Below, one piece after another: positions 26,144 to 35,122 of a stretch of 64,000 bases of DNA. Position 1 is the stretch's first letter. Each line of letters begins with the position of its first letter. Source of the stretch: an uncultured Desulfuromusa sp. GTDB lineage: Bacteria > Desulfobacterota > Desulfuromonadia > Desulfuromonadales > Geopsychrobacteraceae. Made by a program: the position numbers and the translations under genes. The notes beneath the pieces were generated by a model. It made no database searches. It was not told the DNA's origin and saw nothing but the letters and a program-made list of their open reading frames with translations. Location: contig NZ_OY776576.1 in assembly GCF_963675815.1 (NCBI RefSeq), positions 248,001-312,000 of the forward strand, in the 5' to 3' direction.

Positions 26144-29100
26144 ATGCCCAATAAACGTATTATTTATCAAGTTCTTTTTGCCACCCTGCCATTTCTGGTT
26201 GCCGGGTTGGTCGTCAGCTACAATATCCTCAACCACAATTTTACGTTGCTGGCAGACATCCACACTAAAAACCGAATCGCATTTGAACAAGACAGCAAAA
26301 AACTGGAACAACAGGTTGTCGAACTGACGGATCAGAACAACCGCCACATGGCACAGATCAAAAGTCTCGAAGCCGAGAAAAAGGTTGTTGCAGTCCGTAA
26401 TGACCTTTACAAAAAAGCATACGAAATTCGCGGAGAAGTTGTCTCTCTCGCCTCGTCATTGACAGCTAAAACGGTTCAGGCACTGACATCAATACCTGAC
26501 GCAACCCTGGAACAGACCACTACCCGACTGCAGCAAATATTTGAAAATCTGGCCATGAAAACCATCTATTGGAACGGCATTCAACCCCTGACACAGCTGG
26601 TTCCGAGCAGGACTGTTTCCGAAGATTTCTATGTCTATGCCAAAGAGGCTCAACAGCGGGGAAAATCTGACTGGTTCGAAGACCATTTAAAAAACAAAGA
26701 TGTCATTGTCAGCCTGGTTTCCTATCCCAATAAGAATGCTGCGACAGGGCTGTTCATTTTCTTCTTTGATCTCAGTGAAGCCTACAGTTACTACGATCGT
26801 GCCGAGCAAGCGGGACTCAGCCTTGAATCGTCAAGACAACAGGAAAAACGTTTTCTCGATGCTAAAAAACAAAGGGAAGAATTTTTATCACAGCGCATCA
26901 ATCAAGCTGAAATTGCGGCTAAAAAAATCCAACAACGCAACAAACTTTTCCAGGAATCCAAACACAACCTTCTTCTGTTCACTGCCGTTAATCTCACGGC
27001 CCTTATCGGCACCGCCATTTTTCTTTTCTGGTATCTCGGCACCAGAAAAGTCTCTCGTTTAAGTGAATGGCTGAAAAAAACCAGCTTATCCATTAAAAAA
27101 CTTCAGGTAGATCAAAACACCTCACTATCGACAGATTCTACGGTTTATCAATTTGAAACCAGTGAAGCGTTTAAACAACATTTTCTCGATAACTCACCCA
27201 ATGAACTTGGAGAACTCAGCAGAAACATCAATTTCATGCTTGAAACCTTACAGGAAACAACGGTCTCCAAAAATATCTTATCCAGAGAAATCCAGGAGAA
27301 AGAAAAAATCACGGCTGAGCTTGAACAATCAAAACTGGCTGCTGAACAGGCCAATCAGATGAAATCTGAATTCCTTGCGAACATGAGTCATGAAATCAGA
27401 ACCCCGTTGAACGGCGTCATCGGCATGACCCAGTTACTGTCGGAATTGAAAATGACCACCGATCAGGAACGTATTTGCCAGACTATCCAAGCTGAAGCAA
27501 ATTCTCTGTTGCGCATCATTAATGAAATCCTTGATTTATCCAAGATAGAATCGGGAAAAATGGATTTTGAGATGGCTCCTTTTAATCCTGCAACCATTAT
27601 CGAGCAACTCACGGAAAACCTGGCCCTGAGAGCTCCGCAAAAGGGCCTTGAAGTCTTCTCTTACATTCCTGCAACTATTCCGGAAATCCTCATTGGCGAT
27701 CCGGGCAGATTACAGCAGATTCTGACCAATCTCGGAGAAAACGCCCTCAAATTCACCAGCCAGGGGCAAATTTTTATTTTTGCGGAACGGATAAAGGCAA
27801 AAGACAAGCAGATAACAATCAAATTTTCAGTTCAGGACACCGGCATCGGTATCGCAAAAGAAAAACAACAACTGATCTTTGAAAGCTTCACCCAGGCTGA
27901 TGGCTCCACGACCAGAAAACATGGTGGAACCGGCTTAGGCACAGCTATTTCAAAACAGCTGGTCGAGCTGATGGGAGGTGAAATCGGCTTGACCAGTGAA
28001 CCGGACAAAGGCAGTACTTTCTGGTTTACCATTCCATTCATGAAAGGAGCGGCGTCCGCACAAAAACAAGCGGACAGTCACTTGCTTGGGAAAAAGATTC
28101 TGGTTGTTGATGATAATCCGACCAGCCGCATTGTTCTTGGTCATTACCTTGAAAGCTATGGTTGTGAAGTTGTCCTTTTTTCTGATGCTGAAACCTGCAT
28201 ATCGCAATTACCAACCTATCCTGACACCCATCTGATTCTGGCTGATTACAACATGCCCGGACTAAGTGGTGTGCAGCTTGCCGAGCAATTAAAATTATCC
28301 GGCAATCCGGACCACCAGCAGATTCAGGTCATCATCCTGTCATCACAGCATACGGCAGAGTATCTGAAAACGGTCGAAGATCCCGTGATTCAAGGACTTC
28401 TGCGCAAGCCGGTGAGAAAAAACGACCTCCTGATTCTGCTGCAATCAGCCTTCAGTCTTTCCGGAAATCAACCTTGTTCTCAGGAAATTCAAACTCCCGG
28501 TGCAGCAAAAAATCACCCGGACAAACTGATTTTGCTGGTCGAAGACTATCCGACCAACCAGCAGATAGCTTTACGATATCTCGTCGATGAAGGCTATAAA
28601 GTTGACCTCGCCGAAAACGGTCTTCAAGCTGTGGCCGCATTTCAACAACAACACTACGACCTCATCCTGATGGACATTCAAATGCCGCAAATGGATGGCT
28701 ATGAGGCAACAAAAAAAATTAGAGAACATGAAGGTGAGCAGAAACATCGCACCCCGATTCTGGCGATGACGGCACACGCGGCTATCGACGACAAAGACAA
28801 ATGTCTTGCAGCCGGTATGGATGATTATATTTCCAAACCCATACGCAAAGAGCGATTTATCAACCAGGTCGATGCCTGGATACAGGGTGATACTACCGGG
28901 ATTCAGAGGACATTTCCTCAGAATGACGGCAATACTTTCGAAGATACGGCCATTTTTGATTATACCAATGCCCTCCAGGCATTTATTGGTGATAAAGACT
29001 TTCTTCAGGAAGTGATTACCGGATATACGGAAAACCTTGAGCAACAGTTGCCGTTGCTTGAAGAGGCCATAGATGCTGATGACATGAACACTGTCTGGAC

Positions 29101-29317
29101 AGAAGCACACAGTATTAAAGGAGGATCCTACAACCTCTGTGCGAACCGGATAGCTCAAATAGCGGCCCTGTTGGAAAAAGCCGGCAAGCAGGAAAATGTT
29201 GCCGAATGTCAGGCGTGCCTGGCAACGCTGAGACATGAATTCCAACAATTTAAACAGCACATCATTATGAGAAATATTTCTGATAAAGCGAGACCCTATG
29301 AAAATCCTGATTTGTGA
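26144..29317 (+). CDS. Membrane hybrid histidine kinase (HisKA-HATPase-REC-REC-Hpt)
   Basis: 1057 residues. A first membrane span (about 8-28), a periplasmic sensor of about 240 residues with coiled-coil edges, and a second span (about 275-298) precede a linker. Then come HisKA with His416 (MSHEIRTPLNG), the ATPase domain (NLGENALKFT, DTGIGIA, GTGLGTAIS), receiver 1 with Asp701 (LADYNMPG), receiver 2 with Asp844 (LMDIQMPQMDG), and an Hpt domain with His989 (EAHSIKGGS). This is a complete phosphorelay in one chain. It follows the PstS-like gene by 78 bp and overlaps the next response-regulator gene by 20 bp, so that regulator is the obvious phosphate acceptor. Confidence 0.95.
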   Translation: MPNKRIIYQVLFATLPFLVAGLVVSYNILNHNFTLLADIHTKNRIAFEQDSKKLEQQVVELTDQNNRHMAQIKSLEAEKKVVAVRNDLYKKAYEIRGEVVSLASSLTAKTVQALTSIPDATLEQTTTRLQQIFENLAMKTIYWNGIQPLTQLVPSRTVSEDFYVYAKEAQQRGKSDWFEDHLKNKDVIVSLVSYPNKNAATGLFIFFFDLSEAYSYYDRAEQAGLSLESSRQQEKRFLDAKKQREEFLSQRINQAEIAAKKIQQRNKLFQESKHNLLLFTAVNLTALIGTAIFLFWYLGTRKVSRLSEWLKKTSLSIKKLQVDQNTSLSTDSTVYQFETSEAFKQHFLDNSPNELGELSRNINFMLETLQETTVSKNILSREIQEKEKITAELEQSKLAAEQANQMKSEFLANMSHEIRTPLNGVIGMTQLLSELKMTTDQERICQTIQAEANSLLRIINEILDLSKIESGKMDFEMAPFNPATIIEQLTENLALRAPQKGLEVFSYIPATIPEILIGDPGRLQQILTNLGENALKFTSQGQIFIFAERIKAKDKQITIKFSVQDTGIGIAKEKQQLIFESFTQADGSTTRKHGGTGLGTAISKQLVELMGGEIGLTSEPDKGSTFWFTIPFMKGAASAQKQADSHLLGKKILVVDDNPTSRIVLGHYLESYGCEVVLFSDAETCISQLPTYPDTHLILADYNMPGLSGVQLAEQLKLSGNPDHQQIQVIILSSQHTAEYLKTVEDPVIQGLLRKPVRKNDLLILLQSAFSLSGNQPCSQEIQTPGAAKNHPDKLILLVEDYPTNQQIALRYLVDEGYKVDLAENGLQAVAAFQQQHYDLILMDIQMPQMDGYEATKKIREHEGEQKHRTPILAMTAHAAIDDKDKCLAAGMDDYISKPIRKERFINQVDAWIQGDTTGIQRTFPQNDGNTFEDTAIFDYTNALQAFIGDKDFLQEVITGYTENLEQQLPLLEEAIDADDMNTVWTEAHSIKGGSYNLCANRIAQIAALLEKAGKQENVAECQACLATLRHEFQQFKQHIIMRNISDKARPYENPDL

Positions 29318-30293
29318 AGATGAGTTCGTCAGCCGCCGCAAACTGGAAAAAATCATCAGTTCCCTCGGCTATGAATTTCAGGTTGCTGATAATGGTCTGG
29401 ATGCCTACAAACTCTGGCAAAATGAACGTCCGGAACTGGTTATTTCCGACTGGGTTATGCCCCATTTGAACGGCATTGAACTTTGCGAAAAAATTCGCAC
29501 CGAAGAGGGAAGTCAGTACACCTATATCATTATGGTGACAACGAAAAATGCAACAAATGATATTGTCACCGCCATCAATGCCGGTGCCGATGATTTAATT
29601 TCCAAACCCTATAACATCGACGAATTAGCTGTCAGAATCCGTGCCGGGCAGCGCAGCCGAATGTTTCAAACCAAGGATATTGTTATTTTTTCTTTAGCAA
29701 AACTGGCGGAATCCCGTGATGCGGAAACGGGAGATCACCTCGAAAGAATCAGGCATTTTTCAAAACGACTGACAGAGCAATTATCTGCGTGCCCCGGAAA
29801 CCCCTTTAAAATCAACAAGGTGTTCATTGACAATATTTTTCTGACAAGCCCTCTCCATGATATCGGCAAGGTCGGAATCCCCGATGCAATACTCCTGAAA
29901 CCCGGTCGCCTCAATGAGGCGGAGCGCAAAACAATGACCGGACACTGCCGCATCGGCTACAATACTCTCCATGATGCTTTGGAAAAATATCCCAACACCG
30001 ACTATTTACAAATGGGAGCGGAAATTGCCCTTTACCATCATGAAAAATACGATGGTACCGGCTACCCGGAAGGACTTAGAGCGGAACAGATCCCGCTGGC
30101 AGCCCGCATTGTTGCACTTGCCGATGTCTATGATGCATTAACAAGCGCTAGAAGTTACAAAGAGGCCTACACCCATCAGCAAACCAAAGGATTAATCATG
30201 AACTATTCCGGCAGCCACTTCGACCCTGCGGTTGTTGATGCCTTTCTCCAATGTGAAGAACAATTTGCACAGATCAAACTGAAATTTTCCTGA
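29298..30293 (+). CDS. Response regulator with HD-GYP c-di-GMP phosphodiesterase
   Basis: 331 residues: a receiver domain (about 1-120; phospho-acceptor in VISDWVMPHLNG, conserved Lys in LISKPYN), then an HD-GYP domain with HDIGKVGIPD, MTGHCRIGYN and HHEKYDGTGYPEGL. The metal-binding His/Asp set and the GYP motif are intact, so it should hydrolyse cyclic di-GMP. It overlaps the hybrid kinase gene by 20 bp and is followed after 19 nt by a GGDEF gene. Confidence 0.94.
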   Translation: MKILICEDEFVSRRKLEKIISSLGYEFQVADNGLDAYKLWQNERPELVISDWVMPHLNGIELCEKIRTEEGSQYTYIIMVTTKNATNDIVTAINAGADDLISKPYNIDELAVRIRAGQRSRMFQTKDIVIFSLAKLAESRDAETGDHLERIRHFSKRLTEQLSACPGNPFKINKVFIDNIFLTSPLHDIGKVGIPDAILLKPGRLNEAERKTMTGHCRIGYNTLHDALEKYPNTDYLQMGAEIALYHHEKYDGTGYPEGLRAEQIPLAARIVALADVYDALTSARSYKEAYTHQQTKGLIMNYSGSHFDPAVVDAFLQCEEQFAQIKLKFS

Positions 30294-30312
30294 GCATTTT
30301 GCATGCATTGAA

Positions 30313-31350
30313 ATGGACACCATGGTAGATGAGCAAAACAACCAAAATTTTTTACAATATAACAGTCGTCTGGCAACGTTACCCCTCCATGCTGTTTCAC
30401 TACAGCTGAATGATCTCTGCTACAAGATTTCACAAGCGTTCAAAAAACAACCTGATTTGCCGGGGGTATTACTTTTTGATCATGTCAGTTTTCACTCCAT
30501 GATTTCACGCCGGCAGTTTTTTGAAATTATGAATCTGCCCTACAGTAAAGACTTATTCAGTCAGCGGGAAATCAAGAAACTCGTTAAAAAAATCAACTTG
30601 ACTTCGCCCGTTTATACCTCCGATACGTTAATCAGTGATGCGGTTAAAAGCAGCCTGCAAAGACCTCCTGAACAGCTGACGGAGCCAATCGTTATCATTA
30701 ATGATAACGGTTCCCATGCGGTCATTGATATCCATGAGCTGTTATGCGCTCATGCCCATATTTTTTCTGCCACGGTTGCAAAGCTGCAGGCTGAAATAAT
30801 CCGCTCCGACTTCTTACGGGAAAAACTGGAACAGGCAAATCGTGAAGCAGAAAAGTTGGCTCGCCTTGATGGCCTCACCGGCATCCCCAACAGACGGCAA
30901 ATGGATGAATATCTGCGGAGTGAATGGCAACGCGGCATGCGCAATAAAACCTCATTGGCAATCATCCTGATGGATATCGATTTTTTTAAAGCCTTCAATG
31001 ACACCTACGGGCATCAGGCTGGTGACGATGTGCTGGCTCGCGTGGCAACATGTCTGCGACAGCAAATCCATCGTCCGGCAGATATGGTGGCCCGCTATGG
31101 TGGTGAAGAGTTTTTGGCAATTCTACCAGAGACGTTCATAGCAGGAGCCCTCACTTTAGCGGAAAAAATACGACTTGCCGTTTCTGAACTGATGATCCCC
31201 AATAAAGAAGGGGCTTTTCTGAGTATCAGTTGTGGAGTTTCCTGCTTGAATCCTGGTGAGACGAACCGACCTGTCGATATTATCCAACTTGCAGACAAAG
31301 CCCTCTACAAAGCTAAACACATGGGGCGAAACCGGGTTTCAAGTTTATAG
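30313..31350 (+). CDS. Diguanylate cyclase with N-terminal CBS-like region
   Basis: 345 residues. A C-terminal GGDEF domain (about 180-340) has DGLTGIPNRRQMDEYL, ILMDIDFFKAFND and the active motif RYGGEEFLAIL. There is no RxxD-type inhibitory site before it. The N-terminal 150 residues (LPGVLLFDHVSFHSMISRRQFFEIM, then EPIVIINDNGSHAVIDIHELL) look like a CBS-pair module, and a short coiled coil connects the two. Together with the upstream HD-GYP protein it forms a synthesis/degradation pair for c-di-GMP under one phosphate-linked relay. Confidence 0.92.
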   Translation: MDTMVDEQNNQNFLQYNSRLATLPLHAVSLQLNDLCYKISQAFKKQPDLPGVLLFDHVSFHSMISRRQFFEIMNLPYSKDLFSQREIKKLVKKINLTSPVYTSDTLISDAVKSSLQRPPEQLTEPIVIINDNGSHAVIDIHELLCAHAHIFSATVAKLQAEIIRSDFLREKLEQANREAEKLARLDGLTGIPNRRQMDEYLRSEWQRGMRNKTSLAIILMDIDFFKAFNDTYGHQAGDDVLARVATCLRQQIHRPADMVARYGGEEFLAILPETFIAGALTLAEKIRLAVSELMIPNKEGAFLSISCGVSCLNPGETNRPVDIIQLADKALYKAKHMGRNRVSSL

Positions 31351-31415
31351 GAGGAGTCTTTTCTTACAGAATTGCAGAATGAGGGCTGCAAATATTTGTT
31401 GCCATCCCGTTGACG

Positions 31416-31431
31416 CTAACACAATCCTAAC
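31416..31431 (+). promoter_or_regulatory. Pho-box-like pair before the DUF3562-like gene
   Basis: Two perfect CTAAC pentamers, at 31416 and 31427, spaced 11 bp, 56 bp before the ATG. Confidence 0.6.
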
Positions 31432-31486
31432 AAAACAATGATACCAACCTCTCCTGTGATGTTTTTGACGGAAAGGGACACTCATA

Positions 31487-31693
31487 ATGGCGAATGTTTT
31501 GTTTAAAAATGAACTGGAAGAGAAACAGCACGAAGAAGCCATCAGAAATTTGTGCGAAGAACACCCTGAAAAACAGCAGTATATCCGTGAACAGTACCTG
31601 GAAGCCCTTGAGCCAATGATCTCTGATGCTCAAATCCGCACTTATCTTTCTATCTTTGCGACCCGAAAAGTAAAAACCCTATTACAACATTAA
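31487..31693 (+). CDS. 68-residue helical protein, DUF3562-like
   Basis: A small acidic helical protein starting MANVLFKNELEEKQHEEAIRN. The pattern of a three-helix bundle (EEHPEKQQYIREQYLEAL, then DAQIRTYLSIFATRKVK) fits the DUF3562/three-helix dimerisation family seen beside phosphate-regulated genes in other deltaproteobacteria. GAAAGGGA lies upstream of ATG 31487, and a two-repeat Pho-box-like site lies before it. Function unknown. Confidence 0.75.
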   Translation: MANVLFKNELEEKQHEEAIRNLCEEHPEKQQYIREQYLEALEPMISDAQIRTYLSIFATRKVKTLLQH

Positions 31694-31971
31694 CTCTGCG
31701 ACAAAACGCATTTTCCACCGTTGTCGTCAAGAAAGAGTTATCTATCATTGGCCGTTATCCGGCATAATCACAACATGAGCTGTCAGATCATGTCCCGTTC
31801 TCATCAGTCTTTATCCTGAGAATATCCTTGATTGCAAAAATCCCCCGTTTTTGTGACATCGAACGAGTCGAAATAAACCGAAAAAGTCCAAGCATTTTTT
31901 GGCCACATTCGTCTGAAATTCTGTTACTCTGTTCGAAATGCAAATGTTTTCAAATTGAATCGAGGCATTCC

Positions 31972-32010
31972 ATGTTCTACCTCACTCCTCCCCCTCCTTC
32001 CTCTCTGTAA
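31972..32010 (+). CDS. Polyproline leader peptide (12 codons)
   Basis: ATG 31972 to TAA 32008-32010 encodes MFYLTPPPPSSL, with GAGG 8 nt before the start. The four consecutive prolines (CCT CCC CCT CCT, 31987-31998) are a classic slow or stalling sequence for ribosomes, relieved by EF-P. The last codons overlap the first arm of a 10-bp hairpin, so a ribosome paused on the prolines would keep that arm unpaired. It lies 122 nt upstream of the EamA transporter start and would be the sensor of the attenuator described below. Confidence 0.65.
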   Translation: MFYLTPPPPSSL

Positions 32011-32128
32011 ATAGAGGAAGGACTTTATAGAAAAAAACTTTTCTCGGACCCTGTGCCTGAAAGACAGGTAAGGACCGTCCAGTTCCTTCCTTCGTGAAAA
32101 AATATCCTGAAACCTCTTGGAAGGAGCT
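31995..32128 (+). promoter_or_regulatory. Four-segment translational attenuator before the EamA transporter
   Basis: Segment A (31995-32004, TCCTTCCTCT) pairs perfectly with B (32013-32022, AGAGGAAGGA). C (32081-32090, AGTTCCTTCC) pairs with D (32119-32128, GGAAGGAGCT) over 10 bp with one G-U. D holds the transporter's Shine-Dalgarno sequence AAGGAG. B can instead pair with 32084-32091 (TCCTTCCT, 8 bp), which excludes C:D and frees the ribosome site. A smaller hairpin lies inside the B:C loop (GGAC/GTCC and CCTGT/ACAGG, 32046-32080). This equals the erm-type scheme: idle leader gives A:B plus C:D (off); a stalled leader ribosome gives B:C (on). Confidence 0.7.
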
Positions 32129-32132
32129 TTCC

Positions 32133-33044
32133 ATGTCCGCTAAATCACACTTTTCGACCTCACGAACAGGTATTCTGTCCGTATCCATATCTGCCGTTCT
32201 TTGGGGAACGGTTGGCATTGCAACCCAAGCCATCTACCAAAGATCAGACCTCACAGCAGTCGCTGCCGGTTTTTATCGATTGTCTTTTGCTTTTCCGGTT
32301 GTTGCTATCCTCTGCTGGAAACTTGTCGATAAACAACAACTCCGCATCGTCAATCAGGAATATTTGAAAATCATCCTCATCGGTATGATGCTGGCTCTTT
32401 ATCAGGTTTTTTATTTTGCCTCCATCAGCTACGTCGGAGTTGCTGTTGCAACCCTTATCACTCTTTGTACCGCCCCGGTTCTGGTTTCCTTGCTGTCTGC
32501 TGTGTTCCTGAAGGAAAGGTTGACGGGATACACGCTAGGAGCATTGCTGGCAGCATTAACCGGAACGGTTCTCTTGGTCGGCTTACCGGAACAGAATTCT
32601 GTTGCCGGCAACGTGGCTATGGGCGTTGCATTGGCCCTTGGCTCAGCAACCGGTTATGCAATCGTTGCCCTGATGGGACGCTCAATTGCTGCGACATGCC
32701 ATCCGATGCTCTCGACAACGGTCTCGTTCGGAGTTGGTGCGATATTTCTTTTTCCCTTTGCCGCAGGGAATATTTTTTCAGCGACCTATTCAATTGAAAT
32801 CTGGGAGTTGATTCTGTATATCGGATTGATGCCGACAGCGGTTGCATACATGCTTTTCTTTTTTGGAATGCGCAGCATAAAAGCGTCTACGGCATCTATT
32901 CTCACGTTACTTGAACCCCTTACAGCCACCGTTCTGGCATGGATATTTTTTGCTGAGCGACTTGCACCATCCGGGATTATTGGTGCTTTTTTGCTGCTTG
33001 CGGCTATTGCAGTATTGTACCGGGGGGAAATATCGTCAAAGTAA
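32133..33044 (+). CDS. EamA-family (DMT superfamily) transporter
   Basis: A 303-residue inner-membrane protein with ten predicted spans in two EamA repeats. The N-terminal half has AVLWGTVGIATQAIY and YVGVAVATLITLCTAPVLVSLLSAVFLKERL; the C-terminal half has KASTASILTLLEPLTATVLAWIFFAERL. Family members export amino acids, metabolites or drugs. ATG 32133 is chosen for AAGGAG 6 nt upstream; a GTG at 32094 is in frame but would start inside the attenuator. Control is probably translational, through the leader and hairpins just upstream. The substrate is unknown. Confidence 0.93.
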   Translation: MSAKSHFSTSRTGILSVSISAVLWGTVGIATQAIYQRSDLTAVAAGFYRLSFAFPVVAILCWKLVDKQQLRIVNQEYLKIILIGMMLALYQVFYFASISYVGVAVATLITLCTAPVLVSLLSAVFLKERLTGYTLGALLAALTGTVLLVGLPEQNSVAGNVAMGVALALGSATGYAIVALMGRSIAATCHPMLSTTVSFGVGAIFLFPFAAGNIFSATYSIEIWELILYIGLMPTAVAYMLFFFGMRSIKASTASILTLLEPLTATVLAWIFFAERLAPSGIIGAFLLLAAIAVLYRGEISSK

Positions 33045-33065
33045 CTCTTGACATGAAATGATGGA

Positions 33066-33103
33066 CTATCTGGGCTCACCAGGCTTCAAGGTGGCCCAGA
33101 TAG
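33066..33103. terminator. Bidirectional terminator between the EamA gene and phnX
   Basis: A long hairpin, CTATCTGGGC (33066-33075) with GCCCAGATAG (33094-33103), plus an inner CACC/GGTG and one bulged T, between convergent genes. Confidence 0.75.
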
Positions 33104-33138
33104 GAGAGGTTTGAATGACCGCGAGCCGGGCAGGCATT

Positions 33139-33981
33139 TTATGAAGGTTTTTCTCCAAGCTTTATCCGCGCTTCGATGTCAACAATGACCTGCGGTAATC
33201 CTGCTACGGTATCAATCACATAATGAGCCCCAGCTGATTTTAACCTTTCCTGGGCTCGCTGGACGCATTCGGCATAGGTTTCTCTATCAATCTTACTCAC
33301 TTCATCCAGAGATAAACCCATTTCATTTCCACTGTTCGCAACACCAACACTCCAAACTCCCGCATTGCGGCCGGATTCGACATCAACCCTGGTATCGCCG
33401 ACATTAACAACGGCTGAGGGAGGAAACGCCGACAGTGATTCCATGCAGTGATATATCATCCAGGGAGCTGGTCTCCCCGCTCTTACTTCCGTGGCACAGC
33501 AAGATGTAGATGGACAAAACCCTGATTTTTCAGCAGAATCTAAAACACAATTTGCGGCTTCACGAAAATATCCCGTTGTTGCAGCATAAGGGATGGCTTT
33601 TTGTTGCAGGTATCTCACGCAATCCATGGTCCCGGGAACCAAAGCAGAATAGTCTGGTAAAGTTTTCATCAGCAGGGGGACAAAAGCATGGTACATGGCG
33701 TCAATATCATCATCTGTCATCCCCTGAGCATGGACGGCCTGCCATTGCTCTGCAACCTCCGGAATCAGCCCGACCGTTTTGATGTGGGCACGCTTCTCCA
33801 TTCCCATCGGCTCACGGGCTTGTTGTTGGGAAATAGTGACACCAAATTCTTTGAACCCCGCTACAAAAGCTGCAACCGGAGCAATACAACCGTAATCAAC
33901 TGTTGTTCCTGCCAGGTCAAATATCACCAGCTTGACAGCCTCGGGACCAATTTCGGCAAATTCTACCGCAGCCTTTGTCAT
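33139..33981 (-). CDS. phnX: Phosphonoacetaldehyde hydrolase (phosphonatase)
   Basis: A 280-residue HAD-superfamily enzyme that cleaves the C-P bond of phosphonoacetaldehyde to acetaldehyde and phosphate. The nucleophile is Asp22 in VIFDLAGTTVDYG. The cap has MGMEKRAHIKTV with the Schiff-base Lys region, and the acidic motif is VVNVGDTRVDVESGRNAG. ATG 33981 is chosen for AAGGAG upstream and overlaps the phnW stop in ATGA. It is the last gene of the phn operon. Confidence 0.95.
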   Translation of the reverse strand: MTKAAVEFAEIGPEAVKLVIFDLAGTTVDYGCIAPVAAFVAGFKEFGVTISQQQAREPMGMEKRAHIKTVGLIPEVAEQWQAVHAQGMTDDDIDAMYHAFVPLLMKTLPDYSALVPGTMDCVRYLQQKAIPYAATTGYFREAANCVLDSAEKSGFCPSTSCCATEVRAGRPAPWMIYHCMESLSAFPPSAVVNVGDTRVDVESGRNAGVWSVGVANSGNEMGLSLDEVSKIDRETYAECVQRAQERLKSAGAHYVIDTVAGLPQVIVDIEARIKLGEKPS

Positions 33982-35111
33982 CTTGACTCTCCTTGACCTC
34001 TGTCCCAATACATGGAGTCAGCAATCGCTTCGACAAGGCGCTCCATATCCAGCGGTGTGACGTCTCCGATATTACCGATACGGAACGTATCCTGATGGGT
34101 CACTTTTCCCGGGTAAATGACAAAGCCCTTGCTTTTCAGCTCATTGTAGAAGCGGGGAAATGAATAATCAGGATGTGTCGGACTGTGAAAGGCCGTGATA
34201 ATGGGAGATTGATCTTTATCGTCCAGCAGGCACCTGAATCCTGAATGTTTCATCCCCTGAACAAGAATCCGGTGGTTTTCCAGATAACGTTGGTGACGAA
34301 CCTCGATGCCACCTTCTCTTTCAAGCTCGGTCAAAGCCTGTTTAAATGCACGAACAGTATGAGTTGGCGAAGTGAACCGCCACTTCCCCTGCTGTTTCTC
34401 CATCGTGTTCCATTGATCAAAAAGATCCAGGCTCAATGTCCGCCCCCGCCCGGCACAGGATTCTATCGCAGCGGTCCCGGCAATAATAAAACCAAATCCG
34501 GGAACGCCCTGGATACATTTATTGGCGCTGCTGATCAAAAAATCAGCTCCGACATCAACCATATCAAAAGGAACCCCTCCAAAACTTGACATGGCATCAA
34601 CGATGTATGTTTTTCCTGCATCCTTAACCAGTCGGCCGATTTCTGCGATGGGGTTCAACATTCCGGTTGTCGTTTCACAATGGACCACAGCAACATGGGT
34701 AATCTGGGGATCGGTGGCCATTGTTTTCGTCAGCAGATTAAGATCCGGAGGGTTTAATTCTCCTGAATCCAGAACAATGGTGGATATTTTTGCTTTTTCG
34801 GCAATTTTACCGATGCGCTGACCGTAAGCGCCATTGGCTAAAACCAGAAGTTTCCCGTGATCGGGAAGGACTGAGGTAATGACGGATTCTACCGAGAAAG
34901 TACCGCTCCCCTGCATCAGCACCGCCGTGTAACCTTCAGTTTTTGTGGCCAGGGACACCAGTTGCGCACGAATATCCTGGACGATCATATTGTAATCGTC
35001 ATCCCAGGTGCACCAGTCTCGTAGCATCGCCTGCTTGACGGTTTTCGTTGTCGATAGCGGCCCCGGTGTCAACAGCAAATACGGATTCTCAGGAATTGAA
35101 CTCGTCATCAT
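33978..35111 (-). CDS. phnW: 2-aminoethylphosphonate-pyruvate transaminase
   Basis: A 377-residue PLP enzyme that converts 2-aminoethylphosphonate to phosphonoacetaldehyde, the substrate of PhnX. It shows LLLTPGPLSTT, MQGSGTFSVES, VDAMSSFGG (PLP-binding Asp) and SSANKCIQGVPGF with the Schiff-base Lys. ATG 35111 is preferred to a TTG 15 nt upstream because AAAGGTG is well placed for it. It is coupled to phnX by a 4-nt ATGA overlap. Confidence 0.96.
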   Translation of the reverse strand: MMTSSIPENPYLLLTPGPLSTTKTVKQAMLRDWCTWDDDYNMIVQDIRAQLVSLATKTEGYTAVLMQGSGTFSVESVITSVLPDHGKLLVLANGAYGQRIGKIAEKAKISTIVLDSGELNPPDLNLLTKTMATDPQITHVAVVHCETTTGMLNPIAEIGRLVKDAGKTYIVDAMSSFGGVPFDMVDVGADFLISSANKCIQGVPGFGFIIAGTAAIESCAGRGRTLSLDLFDQWNTMEKQQGKWRFTSPTHTVRAFKQALTELEREGGIEVRHQRYLENHRILVQGMKHSGFRCLLDDKDQSPIITAFHSPTHPDYSFPRFYNELKSKGFVIYPGKVTHQDTFRIGNIGDVTPLDMERLVEAIADSMYWDRGQGESR

Positions 35112-35122
35112 CAACACACCTT

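Noticed and set aside
31828..31971. A longer open frame leading into the polyproline leader
   Set aside because: Starts with TTG and has no ribosome site; the 12-codon version from ATG 31972 has GAGG correctly spaced.
32040..32132. A metabolite-binding riboswitch before the EamA gene
   Set aside because: The pairing is fully explained by an attenuator with a leader peptide, and I could match no known riboswitch core.
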